From assembly GCA_964593455.1 (NCBI GenBank), contig CAZQHK010000004.1, positions 62,001 through 126,000 of the forward strand: a stretch of 64,000 nt of DNA, given 5' to 3'. This document shows, in pieces, positions 27,325 to 37,154 of the stretch (position 1 is its first letter; each line of letters begins with the position of its first letter). Source of the stretch: CAZQHK01 sp964593455. GTDB taxonomy: Bacteria; Muiribacteriota; CAYSPT01. Both the position numbers and the translations under genes were made by a program. The notes under the pieces are model-generated. The model searched no databases, was not told the DNA's origin, and saw only the letters and a program-made list of their open reading frames with translations.

Positions 27325-27370
27325 GTGTGTTGTTTTTTCGATAACTCACACGATTTTCGAGGTTGCATCC

Positions 27371-29893
27371 ATGGAATTTTATAATCGGCCGACAAACAGT
27401 CTAACCGTTAACGACTTGAGAAGAAATGGTTTCTCTATCATTAACGCTATTACCGAGTGTATTCCCATTCGAAATTCCAGGCTGCTGGTAACCGGGCTTA
27501 AAGAACACCCACTGCTTCGTGACGAAAACGATCCGCTGGAGACAGAATTAGTTCTGCCGTCTATCCCCACGGAAAAAGCGATTCTACTCACACAGGAGAA
27601 TTCTCCTCCGGTAGTTTCTATTCCGCTGGTCATCGACAACACCTACATCGGACGATTGGTGGGTATCGTTCCGGAACAGTTCATCCTCTCCTCCCGGGAA
27701 GCCCGCTTTCTGGCTATATTCGGGAGCTACCTGTTACATCGGATTCACGACAGTAAACGCCTGGTATGCGACCGTATGACCGGACTGTATAATAAGGAAT
27801 TTCTCTTGTCGTTGCTTAAATCGCGATGTCTCAACGTAGTAGAAACCAATCGAAAACAATGGAGAAGAGAATCGTTTTTCACCGGTGAAAAAGGCAGGCG
27901 GCAAGAAATCGCCATTATCATCCTCGATATCGATAACTTTAAACGGTTCAACACGCTGTATGGTCACCTGGTTGGTGATGTAGTTCTCGTGTCGGTAGCT
28001 AAAACAATTTTTGAAACGTGTCAGTCCCATCCCTCTCTTACCGCTCGCGCGGGACGGTTTGGTGGAGAAGAATTCTTGGTAGTGCTCAACGTGTTCGATA
28101 AAGGCGAAGCAATAAACTTCGCTGAGAAACTGAGAACCGAAATTTCCCACGGAGGAGTTCCACAGCAGGGAAAACTGCAACTCCCACCCGGTTTAGATCA
28201 GCCGGCCGGTGTTACCTGCAGTCTGGGTCTTTTCCTATTCCGTCCGGAAGAAGAGGATCTTTTCCGGGAGATATATCTGACCGAAGCCGTCCGGGAAGCT
28301 ATTGCCAAGGCGGATTCAGCCCTGCAAGTTGCCAAGGAAACCGGTAAAAACAAAACCGTATGCTATGACGAACTGCTCCGGTTTGCCGGGCGTGTATTGC
28401 GTCTTATTGGAGAGAATGAAGTACTCATCAATCTGGGAGATATCCATGGTGTTTGTCCGGGAATGACATTCGATGTATACGATACGGAATTCGATGGTAA
28501 AAACCGGTTCTTCTACAACGACAGCAGTGCTCACGGAGTTTTTCCAAAACGAGTGAAAGCTCAGATACAGATAAATGCCAATAATCCCGATTCCGAATAC
28601 GAACTTCAGGAAGCTATCTCGGTGGGGGTGATAACCAGCGTAAAACCCGGATGGAAGGTCGCTCCGGGAGACCCCGTATCACTCAACCAGGAATCAACGT
28701 ATTCTCCTATCGACCACCTGGAGGAACTGGTAAATTTATTGCCCAGAAAGGACCTATTATCTCACCTGGAACCGCTCGATTCCGCGGCCGTTATGCTCTG
28801 TGAACTGGCGCATCCGGAGCGACTCGATAGAATTTACGGATCCGATGCTCAAACCAGTTTCATCTGTGAACTGGAAGTATCTATCCGGGATAAACTCGAG
28901 CAGGGTGGCAAGGTTTTTTCCCTGGGTCGTCACGGTTTTTGTATTCTGCTGCCGAACGCTTCTGAAAAGCATACCCGCCAATTGGCAGACCTTATTCTGG
29001 AAGAAACCGCCAGCCGGGTGGCGCTTAGTTTCCGTACCAATATCGGCTATGCCGTATGGCCCGAACATTGCCCGGCGGACGATTTGCTCGAAGCCGCGGC
29101 CCGCTCCTGCCTGATTGCCCGTTTACACTCGGGGGGAGAACCCATCGTCTACTCAGCCGACACCCTTAACGAAGTAGGTAACTATTTCTTTGAGAAAGAC
29201 CGCATCGAGGAAGCATTCAGCGAGTATCAACGTGCGCTGGTGCTAGATCCGACCCTTTCCAGAACTCACAACAACATGGGACTCATTTATTGGGAACTCG
29301 GGCTTACCGACCAGGCAATCTCCTCCTACAAACAAGCCCTGGAATTGAATCCGGAAAACGCTTGTGCGCTGAATAATCTGGCCTATCTTTACAGTCTCGA
29401 ACCCAATAAAAGAAAGGAAGCCATTCGTTACTACCGTGAAGCCACCCGACGAAATGTTGACTATCCACCGGCTTACAATAACCTGGCCCATCTCTATGTG
29501 CTCGAAGGCAAACACCTGGAAGAGGCACTTGAACTGGCTATTCATGCCATTCATCTGGAACCCTCCTGCGGACTTTTCTGGGATACTCTCAGCCGGGTGC
29601 TGCATACGCTCAATCGCTTGGAAGAAGCTCACCAGGCCATTCTCAAAACCATCGAACTTGAAGGAGAAACCTGCGAGATTTTATGTCATTTGAGCCGTAT
29701 TCTCAAAGATCGAAACGACTACAAGGGAGCGGAAGAAACACTGACTAAAGCGCTCCTTCTCAATCCGGACTACCGGCCGGCCAAACGATTAAAATTCGAA
29801 TTGGCTGCCCGGAGAGAGTATTTGAAAAGCAAAACCACGTTTGAAAATCCCTTACCGACAGCCGAGGATCATCCTGAACACGGACACCAATAA
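27371..29893 (+). CDS. GGDEF diguanylate cyclase with degenerate second cyclase-like domain and TPR tail
   Basis: 840 aa from ATG 27371. Residues 20-125 look like a GAF-type sensor. A GGDEF domain follows (DRMTGLYNKEFL, ILDIDNFKRFNTLYGH, active site GGEEF at 231-235), so cyclic-di-GMP synthesis is plausible. No RxxD inhibitory site precedes it. After a middle beta-rich segment there is a second cyclase-like region with no GGDEF (LGRHGFCILLP), then at least five TPRs (for example THNNMGLIYWELGLTDQAIS). No membrane segment. It converges with the STAS-PilZ gene, a likely cyclic-di-GMP reader. Confidence 0.88.
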   Translation: MEFYNRPTNSLTVNDLRRNGFSIINAITECIPIRNSRLLVTGLKEHPLLRDENDPLETELVLPSIPTEKAILLTQENSPPVVSIPLVIDNTYIGRLVGIVPEQFILSSREARFLAIFGSYLLHRIHDSKRLVCDRMTGLYNKEFLLSLLKSRCLNVVETNRKQWRRESFFTGEKGRRQEIAIIILDIDNFKRFNTLYGHLVGDVVLVSVAKTIFETCQSHPSLTARAGRFGGEEFLVVLNVFDKGEAINFAEKLRTEISHGGVPQQGKLQLPPGLDQPAGVTCSLGLFLFRPEEEDLFREIYLTEAVREAIAKADSALQVAKETGKNKTVCYDELLRFAGRVLRLIGENEVLINLGDIHGVCPGMTFDVYDTEFDGKNRFFYNDSSAHGVFPKRVKAQIQINANNPDSEYELQEAISVGVITSVKPGWKVAPGDPVSLNQESTYSPIDHLEELVNLLPRKDLLSHLEPLDSAAVMLCELAHPERLDRIYGSDAQTSFICELEVSIRDKLEQGGKVFSLGRHGFCILLPNASEKHTRQLADLILEETASRVALSFRTNIGYAVWPEHCPADDLLEAAARSCLIARLHSGGEPIVYSADTLNEVGNYFFEKDRIEEAFSEYQRALVLDPTLSRTHNNMGLIYWELGLTDQAISSYKQALELNPENACALNNLAYLYSLEPNKRKEAIRYYREATRRNVDYPPAYNNLAHLYVLEGKHLEEALELAIHAIHLEPSCGLFWDTLSRVLHTLNRLEEAHQAILKTIELEGETCEILCHLSRILKDRNDYKGAEETLTKALLLNPDYRPAKRLKFELAARREYLKSKTTFENPLPTAEDHPEHGHQ

Positions 29894-29962
29894 GCTTACT
29901 TTCTATGCTTCTCGCTCAGCGTGGAAAGCCACAGTGTGATATGAAATAGTAGTTGTAAGCGT

Positions 29963-31039
29963 CTATTGAGTGGATGGAACAGCAGTGTCGCTGAATATCT
30001 CGTCCAACACGTAACGGGATATTTTTCCCCGGTCTATATCAAAAATAGCGGAAAATTTGATACCTGCCTGCCAACGAGTCTCATTGTCCGTATGAATTAT
30101 GTCTACCCGGACAATCCGTCCAACAACCTCATGCAGTTCTTCCTCGAGAAGCCGAAAACTGAGTATCAACGAATCGTTTGCTTCTACCTGTTTTTTAAAT
30201 AGCAACAACGCCCCCGAGCCGCTCAGGTTAACACAGCAGGCATCTAACTTTGCATCATCAAGAGTAAATGAACCTTTGAAGACACGGCAGGATATCGGCA
30301 GCCCGAGGCCGATGCGAGGATACCCCCGGCGCTTGAGATGAAAGACCGCTGACGGTTTGGTAATGAATATGAGAGGATCGGGCTTAATCTGCAACTGGCT
30401 CACGGTGGAAGAGAACGAGAAAATACCGTTTATAGTAAGAAAGTTGGTCTGGATCCTCCAGCCCTGCTTCAGCATGGCCAAACCATCTTCCCCCTCTCCC
30501 CACGGCCAGGTTATAGCCAAATGCTGGTCATGTACCTGTTCCAACACACAGAAATGAACAGAGCACCATGGTCCCCGGTCGAGTGTAACCTCCAATACCT
30601 GCCCTGTCCTGAACTTCAATCCTCGGGACGAATCATCCACCGGACGGGTGAGATCAGCCATTCCTTCCCGGGAAAAATTATAAAGAGCTGCGTCCGCGCT
30701 GGGGTAGAATGAGACATAATCCTGCACATGATACGAACGTAGAATCGAATCCACTTCTGTAGCTGGGGCAGATACGATCTTGACCAGAATACCGTACTCT
30801 TCCTTGAGATTAGACATCCCGCGCAGAAACAAGGCTCCATGTTGATCCACCTGTTTTACCCCGGTCAGAGAGAGAAGGAGTTTTCGATACCCTTGAGAAA
30901 CAACCAGCGATAGGGCTGAATCGCATCTGGAAAGAGTCTCCATCACCATCTCGCCGGAAACATTAAATATGATGACATCGTCCTCGATAACGGCGGTAAA
31001 CTTGATCAGACCGGCATCACTATCCGTGAACATACTCAT
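29963..31039 (-). CDS. STAS domain fused to YcgR-like PilZ domain
   Basis: 358 aa. Residues 1-115 form a STAS / anti-anti-sigma-like domain (FNVSGEMV, LLLSLTGVKQVDQHGALFL), without a clear phosphorylatable Ser in the usual DxS place (DQHG). Residues 140-225 resemble the YcgR-N / PilZN flavour. The PilZ domain has both cyclic-di-GMP motifs: RR at 237-238 with Arg 242, and NLSGSG at 271-276. It could link cyclic-di-GMP to a partner-switch pathway. Convergent with the GGDEF-TPR gene; own promoter. Confidence 0.82.
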   Translation of the reverse strand: MSMFTDSDAGLIKFTAVIEDDVIIFNVSGEMVMETLSRCDSALSLVVSQGYRKLLLSLTGVKQVDQHGALFLRGMSNLKEEYGILVKIVSAPATEVDSILRSYHVQDYVSFYPSADAALYNFSREGMADLTRPVDDSSRGLKFRTGQVLEVTLDRGPWCSVHFCVLEQVHDQHLAITWPWGEGEDGLAMLKQGWRIQTNFLTINGIFSFSSTVSQLQIKPDPLIFITKPSAVFHLKRRGYPRIGLGLPISCRVFKGSFTLDDAKLDACCVNLSGSGALLLFKKQVEANDSLILSFRLLEEELHEVVGRIVRVDIIHTDNETRWQAGIKFSAIFDIDRGKISRYVLDEIFSDTAVPSTQ

Positions 31040-31078
31040 AAGGAACCCGTTCCTCCCACTCGAGAAACTATTACATGC

Positions 31079-31108
31079 ATTATATCAAAATATCAAAAAG
31101 ACAGCCAA
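31079..31108 (-). promoter_or_regulatory. promoter of the STAS-PilZ gene
   Basis: Minus strand TTGGCT (31108-31103), 18 nt, TATAAT (31084-31079). Confidence 0.5.
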
Positions 31109-31200
31109 TCGTTGTAGTCACTCCCGGTAAATTGAGGAGCATGAAGGGAGGAGAAAATTGCATTTACCGTGCTTTACCTGCACTTTTAGGTTGATTGTTG

Positions 31201-31230
31201 TTGATTGTTGCAGAGTATATTAGATACAAT
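31201..31230 (+). promoter_or_regulatory. possible promoter of nifJ
   Basis: TTGATT (31201-31206), 18 nt, TACAAT (31225-31230), 53 nt before the start. The region also has a short tandem TTGATTGTTG repeat (31191-31210). Confidence 0.35.
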
Positions 31231-31283
31231 TCGTGCAAAGTTAAAATCTCATCTCCACAAAAATGGAAAAGGGGAGTTTTACC

Positions 31284-34200
31284 ATGAAAGAAAAGATGTA
31301 CCCGATGGATGGGAATACCGCTGCAACCCATGTAGCGTACGCTTTCAGTGACGTAGCGGCAATTTATCCGATTACCCCGTCGTCCTCCATGGGCGAGATG
31401 GCAGACTCCTGGGCAGCGGCCGAGCGGAAGAACATCTACGGACAGATTTTGGATGTTATCGAGATGCAATCAGAAGCCGGCGCCGCCGGCGCGGTACACG
31501 GTTCGCTTTCGGCCGGGGCCTTCACTACCACGTTTACTGCGTCCCAGGGACTGATGCTCATGCTGCCGAATATGCACAAGATCGCCGGTGAGATGCTACC
31601 TACGGTGTTCCACGTGTCGGCTCGTTCGCTGGCCTGCCAGTCGCTCAGTATCTTCGGCGACCACTCAGACGTGATGTCGGCCCGCAACACCGGATTTGCC
31701 CTGGTGTCAGCCAACTCCGTTCAGGAGATAATGGATCTGGCCCTGGTCTCCCACCTGGCTGCCATCAAATCAAGCGTACCGTTCGTGAACTTCTTCGACG
31801 GGTTCAGGACCTCAAGCGAGATACAGAAAATCGAGATCATCGACTACGAGACTATGGCCGAGCTTGTCGACCAGGACGCTGTGGAAACCTTTCGCCTGCG
31901 AGCTATGAACCCCGAACACCCGCAGGTCAAGGTGGGCGCCCAGAATCCCGACGTCTACTTCCAGGGACGTGAGACGGTCAACAAGTACTACAACGCCTGC
32001 CCGCAAATCGTGCAGAACTGCATGGACCTGGTGGCGCAGAAGACAGGCCGCCAGTACCATCTGTTCGACTACGTGGGTGCTCCTGATGCCGAAAAAATCG
32101 CCGTGTGTATGACCAGCGGCTGCGAAGTCATCGAAGAGACTATCAACTATCTCAATACCCGCGGTACCAAGCTGGGGCTGGTTAAAGTACGCCTCTACCG
32201 TCCGTTCTCAGTGGAGCACTTCCTGAAAGCCATCCCCGACACGGTGAAGAAGATCGCCGTACTCGACCGGACCAAGGAGCCCGGCTCCATCGGTGAACCG
32301 CTTTACCTCGATGTCGTAGCCTCCCTGAAGAACCGGTCCACCACCATTATCGGTGGTCGTTACGGGCTTTCTTCCAAAGAATTCACGCCTTCCATGGTCA
32401 AAGCCGTCTTCGATCACCTGGACGGGAAATGCACCCACGGCTTTACCGTGGGTATCACCGACGACGTGACCCACACCTCTATTACTATCACGGACCACAT
32501 CGATACCGTCCCCGAGGGAACCATCAGCTGCAAATTCTGGGGACTGGGCGCCGATGGCACGGTGGGAGCCAACAAAAACTCCATCAAAATCATCGGCGAC
32601 AACACCGACATGTACGGCCAGGGTTACTTTCAGTACGACTCCAAGAAGTCCGGCGGCATCACTCGCAGTCATCTCAGGTTCGGCAAGAGCAAGATCCAGT
32701 CGCCGTACCTGGTGGAAAACGCCCACTTCCTGGCCTGTCACAATCAGGCTTTCATCGGCCGCTACGATGTGCTTCAGGGGATCAAGGAGAACGGCGTCTT
32801 CCTGCTGAACTCCAACTGGGACACGAACGAGGTGTTCGAGCACTTCACCCGTGACATGCAAAAGACCATCACCGAGAAGAATGTCAAGGTCTACAATATC
32901 GATGCCCTCAAGATTGCCAATGCCGTAGGTCTGGGTGGTCGAATCAACACCGTCATGCAGACCGCTTTCTTCATTATCTCCGGTGTGTTGGAGAGAAACG
33001 AGGCCGTCGAGATGATCAAGAAAACCATTAAAAAAACCTACGGCCGCAAGGGTGACGAAGTGGTGCAGATGAACTTCAACGCCGTGGACAAGACCGACGA
33101 AGCCCTGGTCCAGGTGGAGATACCGAAGGAACTTCCGGAGAAATACCTGGAGCCGAAGAAACTCGTACCCGACAACGCTCCCGCCTTCGTCAAGAATGTT
33201 ATCGAGAAAATCATGCGGGAGAAGGGCGACGAGGTGCCGGTGTCGGCCATGCCCTACGACGGGTTCGTGCCGAGTGGAACCACCGCGCTCGAGAAGCGGG
33301 GCGTGGCTCCCTTTGTGCCGCATTGGATCGCCGAGAACTGTATCCAGTGTAACCAGTGTTCTTTCGTATGCCCCCACGCCGCCATCAGAACCAAGCTCAT
33401 CGACCGGAACCTGCTTAACAATAAGCCCGAGCAGTTTACCACGCTCAAGGCGTTGGGCAAGGACGGGGCCGAGCACGACTACAAGGTCCAGGTCTTCATC
33501 GAGGACTGCATCGGCTGCATGAATTGCGTCAACGAGTGTCCCAAGGGCGCCCTGGCGGCCAAAACCCTCGAGGAAGAGCGGGAAATCGGCGAGAACGCTA
33601 ATCAGGTTTTCTTCTCCTCGCTGCCGGAGGACGTACTGAGTGTGCAGGTCCGGGAACACTCGGTCAAAGGCAGCCAGTTCAAACAACCGTTGCTGGAGTT
33701 CTCGGGTGCCTGTGCCGGTTGTGGAGAGACCCCGTATGTCAGACTGATCACCCAGCTTTACGGGAACCGGATGATCGTAGCCAACGCCACCGGCTGTTCC
33801 TCGATCTGGGGCGCTACCTTCCCCACCATCCCGTATTGTAAAAACAAGGACGGGCATGGTCCCACCTGGGCCAACAGCTTGTTTGAAGACAACGCCGAAT
33901 ACGGTTTTGGGATGCGCCTGGCGGTAAACGCTAACCGGCGGCAGCTCAAGTACAACGTGGAGAAAGCCTTGAAAGCCGGAATCGGCGGAGAGCTCGAGAA
34001 AGCCCTGGAAAAAGCCCTGGAACTGTGGGATCAGACAGACGCAGAAGCCAAACGGAACACCTACACGATCAAGTCATTACTCCCGGCAGCCATTGAGGCC
34101 GCCGCCGGTGAACGGAAGCACTCGCTGAGAAAACTGTACGAGCTACAGCGCTACTTCGTGAAGAAGAGCGTCTGGGCCTTTGGTGGTGACGGCTGGGCCT

Positions 34201-34868
34201 ACGACATCGGCTACGGCGGACTGGACCACGTGCTGGCCATGAATAAGGACATCAACGTGCTGGTCATGGACACCGAAGTCTACTCCAACACCGGTGGCCA
34301 GTCTTCCAAGGCCACACCACTGGGCGCTATCGCCCAGTTTGCCGCCGCCGGTAAGCGGACTGTCAAGAAGGACCTGGGAATGATGGCCATGACCTACGGC
34401 TACGTGTATGTGGCCTCCGTAGCCATGGGCGCCAACAAAAGCCAACTGATGAAAGCCATCACCGAAGCCGAGGCTTTCGACGGGCCGTCCCTTATCATCG
34501 CCTACGCACCGTGTATCAACCACGGATTTGATATGGCCAAAACCCAGCAGGAAGAAAAGGCCGCAGTGGAATCAGGTTACTGGACTTTGTACCGCTTCGA
34601 TCCGAGACTGAAAGCTCAGGGTAAAAACCCGCTACAGCTCGACAGCAAAGAGCCCAACGGCAAGATCCGCGAGTTCCTGGACGGTGAAGTCCGCTATACC
34701 TCCCTGAAGCGGACCCTGCCCGAAGATGCCGAGCGGTTGTTCTCCCAGGTACAGAAGGACGTGGTGGAACGCTACCTGAAGTACAAGCACCTGGCCTCAA
34801 TGGATTACAGCCAGTTCCAGCAGGAAAACAACTCTGATGAGAATTCCAGGGAAATGATCAACGAATAA
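31284..34868 (+). CDS. nifJ: pyruvate:ferredoxin (flavodoxin) oxidoreductase, single-chain
   Basis: 1194 aa homodimer-type enzyme that splits pyruvate to acetyl-CoA and CO2 and reduces ferredoxin. Domains in order: alpha part with AAIYPITPSSSMGE, gamma part, the delta-type ferredoxin domain with two 4Fe-4S motifs (CIQCNQCSFVCPHA and CIGCMNCVNECPKG), and the TPP-binding beta part (GACAGCGETPYVRL; GGDGWAYDIGYGGLDH; TEVYSNTGGQ). I start at ATG 31284, 10 nt after AAAAGGGGAG; an ATG 21 nt earlier overlaps that site. A strong terminator follows. Codon usage is unusually GC-rich at third positions, as expected for a highly expressed gene. Confidence 0.97.
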   Translation: MKEKMYPMDGNTAATHVAYAFSDVAAIYPITPSSSMGEMADSWAAAERKNIYGQILDVIEMQSEAGAAGAVHGSLSAGAFTTTFTASQGLMLMLPNMHKIAGEMLPTVFHVSARSLACQSLSIFGDHSDVMSARNTGFALVSANSVQEIMDLALVSHLAAIKSSVPFVNFFDGFRTSSEIQKIEIIDYETMAELVDQDAVETFRLRAMNPEHPQVKVGAQNPDVYFQGRETVNKYYNACPQIVQNCMDLVAQKTGRQYHLFDYVGAPDAEKIAVCMTSGCEVIEETINYLNTRGTKLGLVKVRLYRPFSVEHFLKAIPDTVKKIAVLDRTKEPGSIGEPLYLDVVASLKNRSTTIIGGRYGLSSKEFTPSMVKAVFDHLDGKCTHGFTVGITDDVTHTSITITDHIDTVPEGTISCKFWGLGADGTVGANKNSIKIIGDNTDMYGQGYFQYDSKKSGGITRSHLRFGKSKIQSPYLVENAHFLACHNQAFIGRYDVLQGIKENGVFLLNSNWDTNEVFEHFTRDMQKTITEKNVKVYNIDALKIANAVGLGGRINTVMQTAFFIISGVLERNEAVEMIKKTIKKTYGRKGDEVVQMNFNAVDKTDEALVQVEIPKELPEKYLEPKKLVPDNAPAFVKNVIEKIMREKGDEVPVSAMPYDGFVPSGTTALEKRGVAPFVPHWIAENCIQCNQCSFVCPHAAIRTKLIDRNLLNNKPEQFTTLKALGKDGAEHDYKVQVFIEDCIGCMNCVNECPKGALAAKTLEEEREIGENANQVFFSSLPEDVLSVQVREHSVKGSQFKQPLLEFSGACAGCGETPYVRLITQLYGNRMIVANATGCSSIWGATFPTIPYCKNKDGHGPTWANSLFEDNAEYGFGMRLAVNANRRQLKYNVEKALKAGIGGELEKALEKALELWDQTDAEAKRNTYTIKSLLPAAIEAAAGERKHSLRKLYELQRYFVKKSVWAFGGDGWAYDIGYGGLDHVLAMNKDINVLVMDTEVYSNTGGQSSKATPLGAIAQFAAAGKRTVKKDLGMMAMTYGYVYVASVAMGANKSQLMKAITEAEAFDGPSLIIAYAPCINHGFDMAKTQQEEKAAVESGYWTLYRFDPRLKAQGKNPLQLDSKEPNGKIREFLDGEVRYTSLKRTLPEDAERLFSQVQKDVVERYLKYKHLASMDYSQFQQENNSDENSREMINE

Positions 34869-34894
34869 CTGAAAATTTTCAATCAGCAAACGCA

Positions 34895-34933
34895 AACGAG
34901 ATAGCGCGGACAGTGAGCGCCATCTCGTTTTTT
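34895..34933 (+). terminator. rho-independent terminator of nifJ
   Basis: AACGAGAT-A-GCGC pairs with GCGC-C-ATCTCGTT (12 bp with one mismatch) and runs into TTTTTT. Confidence 0.88.
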
Positions 34934-34970
34934 ATTCTCAAGCAATATGGAGTTGGAGATTAAGATTTTT

Positions 34971-35071
34971 ACCCGGGCGAAGGCTTATCCCTTCCTCTAA
35001 ACGTATGAGCAAACATTGAGGAGTAACGGTAGCCGGGTGGTCCCACCCTCAAGCAAGTAAGGATAGAAAGT
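34971..35071 (-). repeat. dispersed intergenic repeat R1 (full copy)
   Basis: Read on the minus strand it starts ACTTTCTA, then CTTGCTTGAGGGTGGGACC, ACCCGGCT, a variable middle with CTCAATG and AGAGG, and ends GCCCGGGTAAAAA. It matches the copies at 58155 and 63038. GGGTG-GGAC-CACCC is a perfect small hairpin, and CCCGG pairs with the distal CCGGG. It lies between the nifJ terminator and the FGE-like gene. Confidence 0.82.
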
Positions 35072-35075
35072 TAAG

Positions 35076-35966
35076 TTATTCAGGAACCATCACTACCCGG
35101 CAGGTGTTGTAATTGATACCGTTGACCGGATTGAACCGGGCCCGGTTAGCCGAGCGGCATTCATCTGCCGTTACCAACCAGCCGCCGCCGCGGATTATCC
35201 GGTCATGCCCGGTGGCCGGTCCCGGAGGATCATCCAACGGGCTTGAACTGTAGTAATCTTTCCCGTACCAATCCTGACACCACTCCCAGGCGTTACCGTG
35301 CATGTCATAAAGGCCCCAGGCGTTCGGTTCCTTAACTCCTCCGGGTTGAGGTTTCAGTCCTGAGTTTTTTATGTACCAGGCATGATGTTTCAGCTGATCG
35401 ACATCATCGCCGAAAGAGTATTCTCCACCGCTGCCTGCCCGGCAGGCGTATTCCCATTCGGCTTCAGTAGGTATACGGTACGTATGACCGGTCTTTTCCG
35501 AAAGCTTCCGGACAAACTCCTGGCAATCAAACCACGATATCCGTTCCACCGGCCGGGAGGTTGTCTGGTACCCACTTGGATTAATACCCATAACAGCCAG
35601 CCACTGTGCCTGTGTTACCTCGTACTTACCCATGTAGAATCCCCGGGATATCCGGACAGTATGAGATGGTTTTTCATCCTCATGATTGGTCTCTGAGCCC
35701 ATGATGAACTCTCCGGGAGGAATCCATACCAATTCCAATAATACTTCGGTATCAAGTTTCTCCACGAAAAGACGCTCGAATGCAAACTCGGTTGTTTCTC
35801 CGGTTGATTCTTCTTTAACGGCTCTGGTAGCCATACCTGATAGCTGCGAGAAAATGCAAAACGAATCCAATTCGGGACACTGATCATCTATCTGTTTTCC
35901 GGCTGTGACGCCGGTGGTAAAGCCGATAAATAAAGCGAGGGCCAATACGGTATACGAGTGTTTCAT
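35076..35966 (-). CDS. formylglycine-generating-enzyme-family (SUMF1-like) secreted protein
   Basis: 296 aa. N-terminal signal peptide (residues 1-22). After about 55 residues, an FGE-sulfatase domain: WIPPGEFIMGSE, FYMGKYEVTQAQW, RISWFDCQEFVRKLS, YRIPTEAEWEYACRAG, GLYDMHGNAWEWCQDW, IRGGGWLVTADECRSANR. True formylglycine enzymes have a C-terminal Cys pair that binds copper; I do not see it clearly, so it may be a binding-only family member. Exported to the periplasm or cell surface. Confidence 0.87.
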   Translation of the reverse strand: MKHSYTVLALALFIGFTTGVTAGKQIDDQCPELDSFCIFSQLSGMATRAVKEESTGETTEFAFERLFVEKLDTEVLLELVWIPPGEFIMGSETNHEDEKPSHTVRISRGFYMGKYEVTQAQWLAVMGINPSGYQTTSRPVERISWFDCQEFVRKLSEKTGHTYRIPTEAEWEYACRAGSGGEYSFGDDVDQLKHHAWYIKNSGLKPQPGGVKEPNAWGLYDMHGNAWEWCQDWYGKDYYSSSPLDDPPGPATGHDRIIRGGGWLVTADECRSANRARFNPVNGINYNTCRVVMVPE

Positions 35967-35975
35967 AATATCCTA

Positions 35976-36004
35976 ATCGTATGTAAAAACCGGAGTTTTG
36001 TCAA
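35976..36004 (-). promoter_or_regulatory. sigma70-type promoter of the FGE-like gene
   Basis: Minus strand TTGACA (36004-35999), 17 nt, TACGAT (35981-35976). The start codon is at 35966, only 10 nt below the -10 box, so the mRNA would be almost leaderless. Confidence 0.55.
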
Positions 36005-36010
36005 TACTCG

Positions 36011-36733
36011 TTACTGCATTTTCCGGGTCAATATATCGCTGAGAAGCAATTGCGCTAATCGGTTGTCCGGATTTCTTGTGAGCACACTCTTAAGTGTGCC
36101 AAAAGCTTCCTCGAAACGTCCCGCCTGAGCATAAGCTTTTCCCAATAACACCCGTACATCCTCCGATTGCGGATACTCCATGCGAAGCGCCACGAAAACA
36201 GACACCGCTTTGTTGATATCGCCACCAAGGGCTCGAGGCAACTCCAGTCTAACCGCACCATCCAAAATCCGGGCCAGGAGATGATCCGGATACGCTTTCA
36301 AGCAGACCGTGGCGATACGTTTCGATTGCGCCCCATACATAAGACAGTCCTTTCCCTTACCACGAGCCATGAACAAATAGACCAATCCACGATAGATAAC
36401 CGGTTCGATCGAGTCCGGATTAGACTTTTCTGCGCGCAGAAGGGCTCGTTCCGCCTGGCGGCCATACTCTTTAACTTTATTCGTATTTCCGGCCACATAC
36501 TGGACAAACTGCAACCGCTGTAAGATCAAACCCTCTCCGAGATGGTGCATATACTCTTTTTTGCCACGCAGGCGGCGTATGATATGTAAAGCGTTTTCAA
36601 GCGTTTTCAGATCGTAAGTACGAACACCTTGCTCATACAGGTTGACGGCTTTTTCAAATCCGCCGGCACGCAAGACAAGAGGAGCCGCCAACACAATACT
36701 CAGCAATATAGCTGCCACAATTACTTTTTTCAT
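36011..36733 (-). CDS. exported TPR protein of unknown function
   Basis: 240 aa. Signal peptide or membrane anchor at residues 4-22 (VIVAAILLSIVLAAPLVLRAG). The rest is helical, with TPR-like units best seen at the end (DVRVLLGKAYAQAGRFEEAFGTLKSVL; NPDNRLAQLLLSDIL). The fxsA stop lies 1 nt upstream, so both are on one transcript. Partner unknown. Confidence 0.75.
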   Translation of the reverse strand: MKKVIVAAILLSIVLAAPLVLRAGGFEKAVNLYEQGVRTYDLKTLENALHIIRRLRGKKEYMHHLGEGLILQRLQFVQYVAGNTNKVKEYGRQAERALLRAEKSNPDSIEPVIYRGLVYLFMARGKGKDCLMYGAQSKRIATVCLKAYPDHLLARILDGAVRLELPRALGGDINKAVSVFVALRMEYPQSEDVRVLLGKAYAQAGRFEEAFGTLKSVLTRNPDNRLAQLLLSDILTRKMQ

Positions 36734-36734
36734 T

Positions 36735-37148
36735 TTAAATTATACGATCCTCAGGAGGTTTGATATGAATGCGAACTGTCTTCGTCTTCATCCACTGATC
36801 GAACTTGTAACGCAAGTATCGTTTAAACCAGTAGCGGGTGAGCGGGAACAGGATAAGCAGACCGGCGATATCCGTAATAAATCCGGGAGTTAGAAGCACG
36901 ATACCGGCGATAAAGATGAGAAGAGCATCAAGCATATCTTCCGCCGGCATGATTCCCTGGTTCAACTTGGATTTCACTTGGCTCATCGTGTGAGCACCCT
37001 GCATCCGGGCCAGCGCCGCGCCGAGCAGGGCGGTGATAATTACCACACCAACAGTGGTGAGCGAACCTATACGGCCGCCAAGCTCAATGAGCACATATAT
37101 CTCGGCTATAGGTATCAGCGCAAACGCCAGGAATAGTTTCAGAAACAT
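36735..37148 (-). CDS. fxsA: FxsA-family membrane protein
   Basis: 137 aa, four hydrophobic segments. The family start (LFLAFALIPIAEIYVLIELG), the middle GALLGAALARMQG-like segment and LLIFIAGIVLLTPGFITD are all diagnostic of FxsA, a cytoplasmic-membrane protein known for relieving phage T7 exclusion in E. coli; its normal role is unclear. Promoter is an extended -10 only 7 nt above the ATG. Confidence 0.9.
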   Translation of the reverse strand: MFLKLFLAFALIPIAEIYVLIELGGRIGSLTTVGVVIITALLGAALARMQGAHTMSQVKSKLNQGIMPAEDMLDALLIFIAGIVLLTPGFITDIAGLLILFPLTRYWFKRYLRYKFDQWMKTKTVRIHIKPPEDRII

Positions 37149-37154
37149 GTTTAT

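Noticed and set aside
32208..33857. A 549-codon open frame antisense to nifJ
   Set aside because: It is a shadow of the strong codon bias of nifJ; its translation has no domain features and lacks a good ribosome site.
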